A DNA stretch of 64,000 nucleotides. Origin: Streptomyces armeniacus. GTDB taxonomy: Bacteria; Actinomycetota; Actinomycetes; Streptomycetales; Streptomycetaceae. Position numbers and translations under genes: made by a program. The notes below the pieces were generated by a model, which saw nothing but the letters and a program-made list of their open reading frames with translations, was not told the origin of the DNA and did not search any database. Of this stretch, positions 21,272 to 29,252 are shown in pieces. The stretch lies in NCBI RefSeq assembly GCF_003355155.1, contig NZ_CP031320.1, positions 1,536,369-1,600,368 of the forward strand. The letters are read 5' to 3'. The stretch's first letter is position 1; each line of letters begins with the position of its first letter.

Positions 21272-22084
21272 GTGATCGAGGAGTTGCTGCCCGCCGCGGC
21301 GGAGGTGGCGGAGAGGTACGACGACGCGGCACCGGCACCTCTGTTCGCCGCGGAGGAGGCCGTGGTGGCGCGGGCGGTGCCCGAGCGGCGCCGGGAGTTC
21401 GGCACGACGCGGGCGTGCGCCCGTACGGCGCTGGCCGGGCTGGGCGTCGCACCCGCGCCCATCCTGCCGGGGCGGCGCGGGGCGCCGGTCTGGCCCGCGG
21501 GCGTGGTCGGCAGCATGACGCACTGCGCGGGCTACCGGGCGGCCGTGGTGGCCCGTGCGGACGAGGTCATGGCGGTCGGCGTGGACGCCGAACCGAACCT
21601 GCCGCTGCCCGGACGCCAGGCGCGCGAGCTGGTGACGCTCCCTCAGGAACGGGTCTGGCTTACGGAGTTGCGTGCGTGCAGGCCCGGAGTGTGCTGGGAC
21701 CGGCTGGTGTTCAGCGCGAAGGAGAGCGTCTACAAGGCGTGGTATCCGCTGACCGGGCGGCCACTGGACTTCGCCGACGCCGAGATCACGTTCGACCCGT
21801 GGGCGGGCACGTTCACGGCGCGGCTGGCGGCCGCCGCCGTGGTGGTGAACGGCCGCCGGGTCGCGGCCTTCCACGGGCGCTGGCTGGTACGCGGCGGCCT
21901 GCTGCTGACGGCGATCGCGCCGGCGGCGGTGGGGGCGGCCGAGGGGGCGAACACCGCGGCGAGCACGGCGGCGAGCACCGCGGCGACGGGGGCGGTGGCC
22001 GTGCCGGGCCGCGGTCCGGTCGCGGGCGGGGACGCGGTGAGGGGGAGCGCCGTACGGGCGCGGGCCGGAGTCATCGACCGCTGA
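21272..22084 (+). CDS. 4'-Phosphopantetheinyl transferase, Sfp/EntD type
   Basis: The 270-residue enzyme transfers phosphopantetheine from CoA to carrier proteins, here plausibly the PKS ACPs and the stand-alone ACP. Motifs are in family order: FGTTRACARTALAGLG, WPAGVVGSMTHCAGYRAAVV, VGVDAEPN (metal-binding Asp/Glu) and LVFSAKESVYKAWYP. The C-terminus ends in a low-complexity Ala-Ser-Thr tail. The start GTG at 21272 has GGGGAGGGGG upstream. It is the only PPTase in the window. Confidence 0.92.
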   Translation: MIEELLPAAAEVAERYDDAAPAPLFAAEEAVVARAVPERRREFGTTRACARTALAGLGVAPAPILPGRRGAPVWPAGVVGSMTHCAGYRAAVVARADEVMAVGVDAEPNLPLPGRQARELVTLPQERVWLTELRACRPGVCWDRLVFSAKESVYKAWYPLTGRPLDFADAEITFDPWAGTFTARLAAAAVVVNGRRVAAFHGRWLVRGGLLLTAIAPAAVGAAEGANTAASTAASTAATGAVAVPGRGPVAGGDAVRGSAVRARAGVIDR

Positions 22085-22265
22085 GGGCCCGGGGCGCTGG
22101 GCCGGCGCCGTGCCACGCGTACGGGCGGGGCCTCCTCACGACCCGGCGTACGGGCGCGGCCGCCGCACGCCACGGCGTACGGGCGCGCCGTACGCTCACA
22201 TCCGCGTACGTGCGGGCGTGCCGCGTCACGTGGTGGCCGTACGCCGCCCGCCACCTGCCCCCGGT

Positions 22266-22931
22266 TCACGTGTCGTCGCACAGGCCCGCCTCGAAGGCGA
22301 GCAGTCCCGCCTGCGTGCGGTTCGCGCAGTCCAGCTTGACCAGCAGCCGGGACACGTACCCCTTCACGGTGGCCTCCGTCAGGTGCAGGCGCTGGGCGAT
22401 ACGGGCGTTCGACAGCCCCTCGCCCAGGCACTTGAGGACCTCGGTCTCCCGGTCCGTCAGATCCTCGACCAGCCCGTCCCGGCGCTTCTCGGCGCGCTGC
22501 CGCTCGCCAGCGGCGACCAGCAGCCGCTGCGTGGCGGCCGGGGACATGACCGTGTGCCCGTCGGCGGCGACCTGCACGAGCCCGACCAGGTCCTCCGGCG
22601 GCGTCGACTTCACCAGGAAACCGGACGCCCCGGCGCGCATGGCCCGCAGCACGTAGCTGTCCGCGTCGAACGTCGTGAGGGCCACCACCACCGGCGGTTT
22701 GGGCAGGGCCGCGATGTGCTCGATGGCGGTCAGCCCGTCCACGCCCGGCATCCGCAGGTCCATCAGCACCACGTGCGGGTTCAGCCGCAGCACCGACTCG
22801 ACGGCCTCCGCGCCGTCGTGTGCCTCACCGACCACTTCCAGCCGTTCGGCCGCGCCGAGGATCGTACGCAGATGCGCGCACACCATCGGCTCATCGTCAA
22901 CCACGAGCACCCGGATCAACTCTGAACCCAT
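22266..22931 (-). CDS. NarL/LuxR-type response regulator, orphan
   Basis: This 221-residue protein has a receiver domain (VLVVDDEPMVCAHL, phospho-acceptor Asp in VVLMDLRMPGVDG, then ALTTFD and LVKSTPPED) followed by a LuxR DNA-binding domain (LTDRETEVLKCLGEG, NARIAQRLHLTEATVKGYVS). No histidine kinase gene is next to it. It lies inside the polyketide cluster, so it may act as a cluster-situated regulator. ATG at 22931 fits the receiver start; an ATG at 22958 would add nine residues but lacks a ribosome binding site. Confidence 0.9.
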   Translation of the reverse strand: MGSELIRVLVVDDEPMVCAHLRTILGAAERLEVVGEAHDGAEAVESVLRLNPHVVLMDLRMPGVDGLTAIEHIAALPKPPVVVALTTFDADSYVLRAMRAGASGFLVKSTPPEDLVGLVQVAADGHTVMSPAATQRLLVAAGERQRAEKRRDGLVEDLTDRETEVLKCLGEGLSNARIAQRLHLTEATVKGYVSRLLVKLDCANRTQAGLLAFEAGLCDDT

Positions 22932-23405
22932 CGTGCCAGGTCCGCCCTTCACCAGCATTCAGCGCGATCGACAAGCAGCAGAGAGTAGTTCTCGCAGCAG
23001 ACTACCCCCGCCGTACGACAGACACCGCCCCGCGCTCCCGGCAGCCGCGGCGCACTGTCCTACGGCCCCGCGCGTGACCGTGACCGCTGGTAGTCCCACG
23101 ATCCGTGACTTTGGCCCCTGGACAGCCACCCACCCAAGCCAGTCCGGCGTTTGAGGGCGGCCGGGGGCGGCCCGGCCTGTCAGTGGTCCGGCTACCTGTG
23201 GCCCAGCACACCGCCATCGTGGCCGGGGACCGTCCTCAATCGCCGGACGGGCCGGGTTGTGCGGGCCTCTCCGCGTGGCCGCGTCGCGCCGTCGCGCGGC
23301 GAAAGAGCGAGGCAAGTTGAGGCTTAGGGACGGCGCGGATCATTGTCCCGAATCCGTATCGAGCAGGTGCAAGAGCCTCGATTCCGCCCTGGGGAAGGTC
23401 TGCTG
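22932..23405. other. Non-coding region between the response regulator and fkbH
   Basis: About 470 bases without a convincing gene. It should contain the divergent promoters. Its second half carries an inverted pair of the GTCCGGCG-TTTGAGG dispersed repeat (23142-23160 and 23230-23248). A single CTTAGGG at 23323 vaguely resembles the SARP-type box proposed elsewhere in the cluster, but it is not repeated. Confidence 0.6.
23142..23248. repeat. Inverted pair of a dispersed Streptomyces palindromic unit
   Basis: GTCCGGCGTTTGAGGGCGG (23142-23160) and CCGTCCTCAATCGCCGGAC (23230-23248) are near-complementary arms. The same unit recurs at 25401-25485 and 57053-57074. Confidence 0.75.
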
Positions 23406-25367
23406 ATGACAACGTCCGACACGCCCTCCGCCGCCCCGGCCGCCCCCGCCGCCCCTCCGGTGACCGCTTCGGCGGACGCGCGGGCGCAGGACCGGCTGCG
23501 CGCGCTGCACCGCGCCGGGCAGCTCGCCGAGCGTTACCCCGAGGTCGAGGCCCTGCTGGCCGACCTGCCCGCCGAACGGCTGCCGCAGGCCGGCCAGTTG
23601 CTGTCGCGCGTGGACGCGGACGAGGTGCTGCGCCACCATCCGCGTACGCCCGTGGTCGGCGTGGCCGTCACCGGGCACGGCACCCTCGCCCCGCTCGTGC
23701 CCGCGCTGACGGCCGAGACGGCGCGGCACGGCATGCTGCTGCGCCCGTACGTGGCCGACTTCGGCGGCTACGTCTTCGACCTCTCGGACCCCTCCCGTCC
23801 CCTGCACGCCGCCGGCGCGGACCTCGTCCTGTGCGTGCTCGACCCGATGGCGGTCCTCGACGAGCTGCCGACACCGTGGCAGGTGGCGGACGTGGAACGG
23901 ACGCTGGAGGAGAAGGTACGACTCTGGGACGGGCTGGTCGGCCGGTTCCGCGCGGAGAGCCCGGCGACGCTCGTGCTCAACACGCTGCCGCTGCCCCGCC
24001 GTTTCACCGCGCAGCTCGTCGACCACCGCTCCCGCGCGGTCCTCGGCGCCGCGTGGCGCGAGGCCAACGCCCGGCTGCTGCGGCTCGCCGAGGCGCACCC
24101 CTCCCTCGTCGTACTGGACCTCGACCCGCTGATCGCGGACGGCGGCCCGGCGTCCGAGACGCGGCTCAGCCTGTACGCGAAGAGCCACCTGTCGGCCGGC
24201 CTGCTGGCCGCGTACGCCCGCGAGATCGGCCATCTGGCCCGCCACCTGGCCGGACGTACGAAGAAGGCGCTCGCCCTGGACCTGGACGGCACCCTGTGGG
24301 GCGGCGTGCTCGGCGAGGACGGGCCGGAGGGCATCGAGGTGGGGGACGGCTACCGCGGCGAGGCGTTCCAGGAATTCCAGCGCACCGTACGGCAACTCGG
24401 CTCACAGGGCGTCCTGCTGACCGCGGTCAGCAAGAACGACCTCGAGCCCGTACGCAAGGTGCTCGCCGACCACCCCGGAATGGTCCTGCGCGAGGAGGAC
24501 TTCGTACGGGTCACGGCGAACTGGCGGCCGAAGCCCGACAACATACGGGAGACCGCCGAAGTGCTCAATCTCGGCACGGACAGCTTCGTCTTCCTGGACG
24601 ACAGCCCCTACGAGTGCGGGCTCGTACGCCGCGAGCTGCCCGAAGTGGCCACCGTACGGCTCGACGAGGAGCCCGCCGAGCATCTGGAACGGCTGCTGCG
24701 GGACAGCTGGTTCGGCGTCCGCGAGGTGACGGCGGAGGACCGCTCGCGGCCGAGCCGCTACCGCGACGAGAGTGCCCGCGGCGACTTCCTGCGCTCCTTC
24801 GACTCCCTCGACGACTACCTGCGGGAGCTCGGCGTACACGTGCGGCTGGCCCGTATGGAGCGCGCGGACGTGGGCCGGGTCGCACAACTGACACTGCGCA
24901 CCAACCAGTTCAACCTCACCACCGTACGGCTGCAGCCGGCCGAGGTGGAGGCACTGGCCGACGACCCGGACGCCCTGGTGCTCACGGTGCGCAGCGGCGA
25001 CCGCTTCGGCGACAACGGGCTCGTGGGCGCGCTGCTGCTGCGCCGCGACGGGGACGTCTGCCGGGTGGAGAACATGCTGCTGAGCTGCCGCGTGTTCGCC
25101 CGCGGCATCGAGCAGACGTGCATGGCGACGGTGCTTCGCCGAGCCCGCAAGGCCGGGTTCCGGGCCGTGGAGGGGCGGTACCGGGAGACGGCGAAGAACG
25201 GCGGGGTGCGGGAGTTCTATCCGGAGTGCGGGTTTGGGCGGGCGGACGGGGGTGGCGCCGACGCGGGTGGCGGCGCGGAACTGGCCTTCCGCCACGACCT
25301 GGCGGACGTCCCGGCACCCCCGGACCACGTCTCCCTGACCCTCGCCCTGAACGGCGGCCTGCTCTAG
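23406..25367 (+). CDS. FkbH-like HAD phosphatase / glyceryl-ACP synthase
   Basis: The 653-residue FkbH homologue belongs to the HAD-IIIC family, which loads a three-carbon glyceryl unit from 1,3-bisphosphoglycerate onto an ACP. The N-terminal half is an SGNH-like region of FkbH proteins; the HAD motif ALDLDGTLWGGVLGEDG lies in the middle with later motifs LTAVSKNDL and FLDDSPYECGLVRRELP. The C-terminal region is GNAT-like (LRTNQFNLTTVRL, FGDNGLVGALLLRRDGDVC). ATG at 23406 follows GGGGAAGG. Because the cluster also has the ACP, KAS III, E2 acyltransferase and hydrolase of tetronate pathways, glyceryl rather than methoxymalonyl use is most likely. Confidence 0.92.
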   Translation: MTTSDTPSAAPAAPAAPPVTASADARAQDRLRALHRAGQLAERYPEVEALLADLPAERLPQAGQLLSRVDADEVLRHHPRTPVVGVAVTGHGTLAPLVPALTAETARHGMLLRPYVADFGGYVFDLSDPSRPLHAAGADLVLCVLDPMAVLDELPTPWQVADVERTLEEKVRLWDGLVGRFRAESPATLVLNTLPLPRRFTAQLVDHRSRAVLGAAWREANARLLRLAEAHPSLVVLDLDPLIADGGPASETRLSLYAKSHLSAGLLAAYAREIGHLARHLAGRTKKALALDLDGTLWGGVLGEDGPEGIEVGDGYRGEAFQEFQRTVRQLGSQGVLLTAVSKNDLEPVRKVLADHPGMVLREEDFVRVTANWRPKPDNIRETAEVLNLGTDSFVFLDDSPYECGLVRRELPEVATVRLDEEPAEHLERLLRDSWFGVREVTAEDRSRPSRYRDESARGDFLRSFDSLDDYLRELGVHVRLARMERADVGRVAQLTLRTNQFNLTTVRLQPAEVEALADDPDALVLTVRSGDRFGDNGLVGALLLRRDGDVCRVENMLLSCRVFARGIEQTCMATVLRRARKAGFRAVEGRYRETAKNGGVREFYPECGFGRADGGGADAGGGAELAFRHDLADVPAPPDHVSLTLALNGGLL

Positions 25368-25400
25368 TGGCCGCCTTGGCGATCGGCCCCAACCGCCCCG

Positions 25401-25485
25401 GCCCGTCCGGCACTTGAGGGCCGGAGTTCACCGGGCTGCGGGGGCCGTTGTGGTGCACGGCCGTCCTCAAGCGCGCCGGACGGGC
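25401..25485. repeat. Inverted pair of the dispersed palindromic unit after fkbH
   Basis: GCCCGTCCGGCACTTGAGGG (25401-25420) and CCGTCCTCAAGCGCGCCGG then ACGGGC (to 25485) form another inverted pair related to that at 23142. It lies just after the fkbH stop. Confidence 0.75.
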
Positions 25486-25494
25486 TCGCGGGCA

Positions 25495-25535
25495 GGGCCC
25501 TTCGGGGAGATCTGGCGGTCTCCTCCGAAGGGCCC
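25495..25535. terminator. Terminator between convergent fkbH and ferredoxin genes
   Basis: GGGCCCTTCGG (25495-25505) pairs with CCGAAGGGCCC (25525-25535), and GGAGA (25506-25510) continues the stem with TCTCC (25519-25523), leaving an 8-base loop and one bulged T. This is a very stable hairpin at the meeting point of two convergent transcripts. Confidence 0.85.
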
Positions 25536-25575
25536 CTTCGCGACGCGCGTAGCGTTTGCCTGGTGCCGGTCGGTG

Positions 25576-25836
25576 TCAGTCCTCGGTCAGGGACAGGGCG
25601 CGGGCCGGGCACCACTGGATGGCGTAGCGGACCGTGGCCTCGACCTCCGGGCCGGGAGTGTCCGTCAGGAGCACTACGCGGCCGTCCTCCTCGCTCTGGT
25701 CGAACACGCTGTCCTCGTTGAGGACGCACATGCCCGAGCCGACGCACCGTTCCCGGTCCGCGGTGATCCGGAGGCCGGCGGTGCGGCCCGTACGGCCCGT
25801 GTCGCCCGTACGGCTCGTGCGCTCCCCGGCCGTCAC
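25576..25836 (-). CDS. [3Fe-4S]-type ferredoxin partner of the P450
   Basis: This 86-residue ferredoxin starts GTG at 25836 in a GTGA overlap with the P450 stop, so the two are translated together. The cluster ligands are CVGSGMC (residues 31-37) and the distal Cys in AIQWCPARAL (about 76). Having a non-cysteine at the middle position is characteristic of the [3Fe-4S] ferredoxins that feed bacterial P450s. The first ~20 residues are an Arg/Thr/Gly-rich extension. A ferredoxin reductase is not encoded nearby. Confidence 0.92.
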   Translation of the reverse strand: MTAGERTSRTGDTGRTGRTAGLRITADRERCVGSGMCVLNEDSVFDQSEEDGRVVLLTDTPGPEVEATVRYAIQWCPARALSLTED

Positions 25837-27083
25837 GCGTCGCCCCAGGCGACGGGCAGTTCGTGGACGCCGTAGATGCTGGCCGTGTTCTTGAACTCCA
25901 GCTCCTCCAGCGTGACCGCGAGCCGCAGGTCCGGGAGGCGGCGGAAGAGCGTGTTGAACACGATCTCGAGCTCCAGCCGTACGAGGTTCTGGCCGAGGCA
26001 CTGGTGGATGCCGAAGCCGAAAGCGACGTGGTGCCGGCCGCCGCGTGCGAGGTCGAGGCTTTCGGGGTCGGGGAACATCGCCCCGTCGCGGTTGCCGCCG
26101 CTGAGGAGCGCGATGACGCCCTCGCCCTTCCTGATGGTCTCGCCGCCGATCTCGATGTCCTCGGTGGCGACCCGGGAGCCGCTGACGATGTCGGCGATGC
26201 TCCAGTAGCGCAGCAGTTCCTCGATGGCGCGCGGGGCCATGGAGGGGTCGCTCTTGAGGAGTTCGAGCTGCTCGGGGTGCTGGAGCAGGCCGAGGGTGCC
26301 GAGCGAGATCATGCTGGCGCTGGTCTCGTGCCCGGCCATGAGCATCAGCATGGACAGTCCGAGCATGTGCTCGTGGTCGTAGATGCCCGCCTCGCGGTAC
26401 TTCACGACCAGCCGGCCGATCATGTCGTCGTCCGGCGGGTTCTCTTCCTTGCGGGTGACCAGCTTGTCGATGTAGCCCATCAGGTCCAGGAAGGCGGTGA
26501 CCCGTTCCGGCATGTCGTACTTCCGGTCGAGGATCACGTGTGTGCGCTTCTCGAAGAAGTCGTGGTCCTCGTACGGGACTCCGAGCAGGCCGCAGATCAT
26601 CCGGGACGGCACGGGCAGCGAGAGCAGCTGCACGAGGTCCACGGGTGATCCGACGGCGAGCATGTCGTCGATGCAGTCGTCGACGATCTGCTGGAGCAGG
26701 GGACGCATGGAGCGGAAACGCTTCACCGTGAACTCGTTGATCAGCATGCGCCGGTGCACGGTGTGCTGCGGCGGGTCGAGGCCGATCAGCGAGTTGTTGA
26801 TCTTCCCCAGGAGGGCGAGTGTCTTGGGATCCATCTCGGCGAGCATGGGGTAGCCCGGCTGCATCCGGTCCACGCTCACTCTGGGGTCGTTGAGGATCGT
26901 CCGCACATGGTCGTGGCCCTGGATGAGCCACGCGGTCTTGCCTGTCGGCAGCGTGACCCTGGAGACGGGCTTCTCCTCGGCGAGCGCGACCTGGCCCGGT
27001 GCGGGGTGCATCGGGCAGCTGCGCTGCATCGGGAAGTCCGGGGGAGTGGTGGTCGCGGTGCTGGTCGCGACGGTGTCATCCAT
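25833..27083 (-). CDS. Cytochrome P450 monooxygenase
   Basis: A 416-residue bacterial P450. The I-helix oxygen-binding motif is MLMAGHETSASM, the K-helix ExxR is in AIEELLRYWS, and the haem-binding loop is FGFGIHQCLGQNLVRLE with the axial cysteine. The overall pattern resembles CYP105-type streptomycete enzymes. Its likely role is late oxidation of the polyketide, with the coupled ferredoxin as electron donor. ATG at 27083 is chosen for the AGGA site 5 bases upstream; an ATG at 27128 would add 15 residues and overlap the SARP gene. It belongs to the TEII-SARP-P450-ferredoxin operon. Confidence 0.95.
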   Translation of the reverse strand: MDDTVATSTATTTPPDFPMQRSCPMHPAPGQVALAEEKPVSRVTLPTGKTAWLIQGHDHVRTILNDPRVSVDRMQPGYPMLAEMDPKTLALLGKINNSLIGLDPPQHTVHRRMLINEFTVKRFRSMRPLLQQIVDDCIDDMLAVGSPVDLVQLLSLPVPSRMICGLLGVPYEDHDFFEKRTHVILDRKYDMPERVTAFLDLMGYIDKLVTRKEENPPDDDMIGRLVVKYREAGIYDHEHMLGLSMLMLMAGHETSASMISLGTLGLLQHPEQLELLKSDPSMAPRAIEELLRYWSIADIVSGSRVATEDIEIGGETIRKGEGVIALLSGGNRDGAMFPDPESLDLARGGRHHVAFGFGIHQCLGQNLVRLELEIVFNTLFRRLPDLRLAVTLEELEFKNTASIYGVHELPVAWGDA

Positions 27084-27096
27084 GATGATCCTGTCG

Positions 27097-27867
27097 TTAG
27101 ACGGCGGCTGCGAAGTCGAGCTGGTCATCGGCGGTGAGAATGGCGTGCTGGAGCTCCTGGAGGGCGCGGCACGGCTCGAGGCCGAGCTCCTCGTGCAGGG
27201 TGCGGCGCGCGGCCTGGTAGACCTTCAGGGCGTCGGCCTGCCGCTCGGAGCGGTAGAGCGCGAGCATCAGCTGGCGGTAGAACGTCTCGCGCAGCGGGTT
27301 CTCGGCGGTCAGCGAGTACAGCCGGCCGACGAACTCGCGGTGCCGGCCGATCTCGAGCTGCGCGTCGGCGAGCATCTCCAGGCACTCGAGGCGGGCTTCG
27401 GTCAGCCAGGTCACGAAGCCCTCGACGATCGCGCCGGCCCGCAGGTCGCCCAGGACCGGCCCGCGCCACAGGCTCAGGGCGCTCTCGAAGCGCTCCGCGG
27501 CCTGTTCGAAGCGGCGCTCCCGCATGTCCGCGCGGCCCTGGTTCATGAGCTGCAGGAAGATGTGGAAGTCGATCTCGTCGGCGCCCTTGCGCAGTTGGTA
27601 GCCCGGCGGCTGGGTGACGATGGGGTTGTCGAGCTGGCATCTGCGTTGCAGGAATTTCCGGAGCTGCGATATGTAGACGTGCAGCCCGGCGGTCGCCCGC
27701 CGCGGCGGCTGGTCTCCCCAGATCTCGGCCGTGAGCTGGTCGCGCCCCACCACCTGGTCCGAACGGATGAGCAGGACGGCGAGCACCGTCTCGATCTTGC
27801 GTGCGCTGATGGAGGAGTGGCTGTCGCGCTCGGTCACCCTCAGCGGCCCGAGAACCTCGTACTTCAT
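27097..27867 (-). CDS. SARP-family pathway-specific activator
   Basis: The 256-residue protein is a small Streptomyces antibiotic regulatory protein. The N-terminal OmpR-like winged helix runs from KYEVLGPLRV through ARKIETVLAVLLI and ATAGLHVYISQLRKFL. The following BTAD domain has MRERRFEQAAERFESALSLW, FYRQLMLALYRSERQADAL and EELGLEPCRALQELQ. Such proteins activate clusters by binding 11-base-spaced direct repeats that overlap the -35 region. The ATG at 27867 overlaps the thioesterase stop (ATGA). Two candidate operators with shared CTAGGGGT are present at 28781-28808 and 33828-33845. Confidence 0.92.
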   Translation of the reverse strand: MKYEVLGPLRVTERDSHSSISARKIETVLAVLLIRSDQVVGRDQLTAEIWGDQPPRRATAGLHVYISQLRKFLQRRCQLDNPIVTQPPGYQLRKGADEIDFHIFLQLMNQGRADMRERRFEQAAERFESALSLWRGPVLGDLRAGAIVEGFVTWLTEARLECLEMLADAQLEIGRHREFVGRLYSLTAENPLRETFYRQLMLALYRSERQADALKVYQAARRTLHEELGLEPCRALQELQHAILTADDQLDFAAAV

Positions 27868-28661
27868 GCTGTGTTCCCCTCGAGTGTGTTGACCGCCGGC
27901 GTCGGGTCCAGGGCGGCGGTGACGACGTCGGTCACGTCGTCGCGCCGGGCGTCCAGATAGAAGTGGCCGCCCGGGAAGACCCGCAGATCGAACGCCCCGG
28001 TGGTGTGCTCGGCCCAAGCGGCCGCCTCGTCGCTGGTGGTCTGCGGGTCGTGGTCGCCGACGAGTGCGGTGATCGGGCAGTCCAGTGGCGGCCGGTCTGC
28101 CCAGACGTACGTCTCGATGGCCTTGTAGTCGTTACGGGTGACGGGGAGGATCTCGGCCAGCAGCTCCCGGTCGTTCAGGAAGCTGGGGTCGGTGCCCCCT
28201 ACCTTGCGGAGCTCGGCCACGAGCCCGTCGTCGTCGCGAAGATGGACCCTGCCGGGGCCGCCGGGCCGCCGGCGCGAGGGGGCGCGCCGACCCGACACGA
28301 ACAGCCTGGCCGGTCCCTGTGCCGCCCGTTCCCTGAGTCGCTGCGCCACCTCGTACGCGAGGACGGCGCCCATGCTGTGGCCGAAGTACGCCGCGCTGTC
28401 CGCGCCCTGGCGTTCAAGGGCGTCGGCGATGTGGTCGGCCAGCCGCGGGATGCTGTCGACGAGCGGTTCCCGCCGCCGGTCCTGCCGGCCCGGGTACTGC
28501 ACTGCCAGCACTTCCGTCCGTGGTGCCAGCGCCTGCGAGAAGGGGTAGTAGTAACTCGCGGAACCCCCCGCATGCGGAAAGCAGACCAGGCGATTGCCAC
28601 CCGGTAAGCCATGGTGGAATCGCCTGATCCATATTTCTTCTGCCCCCGATGATGATGTCAC
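27864..28661 (-). CDS. Type II thioesterase
   Basis: This 265-residue alpha/beta hydrolase is an editing thioesterase of the GrsT/RifR type that removes stalled or mis-primed acyl groups from PKS carrier proteins. It has the start block RLVCFPHAGGSASYYYPF, the nucleophile elbow AYFGHSMGAVLAYEVA, the acid region VGDHDPQTT and the catalytic His in FPGGHFYLDA. Start is GTG at 28661. It is the first gene of a minus-strand operon with the SARP, P450 and ferredoxin. Confidence 0.94.
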   Translation of the reverse strand: MTSSSGAEEIWIRRFHHGLPGGNRLVCFPHAGGSASYYYPFSQALAPRTEVLAVQYPGRQDRRREPLVDSIPRLADHIADALERQGADSAAYFGHSMGAVLAYEVAQRLRERAAQGPARLFVSGRRAPSRRRPGGPGRVHLRDDDGLVAELRKVGGTDPSFLNDRELLAEILPVTRNDYKAIETYVWADRPPLDCPITALVGDHDPQTTSDEAAAWAEHTTGAFDLRVFPGGHFYLDARRDDVTDVVTAALDPTPAVNTLEGNTA

Positions 28662-29252
28662 TGTCCCGTTCCTTCGATCGGAATGCTCTGCATTCGCAAA
28701 GCGTCATCATGAATGCTCTCGGCATTTTTCGGATGCCAATCGGATGGTGCGAGACTAGAGAGCCGCTAGGGCCGCGCAACACCCCTAACCGGGACCGGAC
28801 AACCCCTAGTGTCCGCGATCTTGTGCTGGGGTCGGCGTCGAATCCGGTTCCCCGCAGGGGTTACGCGAAAGTAACCCGTCTTTCCTTCGCGGGATGTCCG
28901 TACGCGGAGGGGAATCGGGAATTCCAGTTTCATTCCCGATGGGTCCGCATTGCCGCCCGTGCGCCGCGTCGTCGCTCGTCAGAGCCCGTACTCGTGAGTT
29001 CGGGATAAGTTCCCCGGCGCTTTCGGGTGTGCGGCGGATATGTCAGCCGCGTTAATTCTCCGCGCTGTGACACTGCCCCGCGCGGTTCTGAACCATTCCC
29101 GGCCGGAAGACCATACGACGAAAGTTGGTCATCCGATCGCGCGACACCGACCTTCGTCGGGCCGGGGTGACCGCTTTGGGTGCTACCGGCGCCCGTGCCG
29201 GTTGTGATCAACTGGTCTGCGGCACACGTGCGTTACGGGGAGGGGAGCGTCG
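28662..29252. other. Divergent promoter region between TEII and the SGNH hydrolase gene
   Basis: About 590 bases without a gene, relatively AT-rich for this genome in its left third. It contains the candidate SARP operator at 28781-28808 for the minus-strand operon, plus an opposed CTAGGG at 28766-28771. No structural RNA was recognised. Confidence 0.65.
28781..28808 (-). promoter_or_regulatory. Candidate SARP operator upstream of the TEII-SARP operon
   Basis: Read on the minus strand, CTAGGGGTTGT and TTAGGGGTGTT are direct repeats whose TAGGGG cores lie exactly 21 bases apart, two helical turns. The box sits ~120 bases upstream of the TEII start. The same CTAGGGGT element, 11-base spaced, precedes the KAS III gene. 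SARP boxes are known to be heptamer repeats with about 11-base periodicity; assignment to this SARP is inference. Confidence 0.5.

Noticed and set aside
23406..25367. Methoxymalonyl-ACP route for the FkbH protein
   Set aside because: That pathway also needs two acyl-CoA dehydrogenase-type enzymes and an O-methyltransferase, none of which is in the window, whereas all tetronate partners are.
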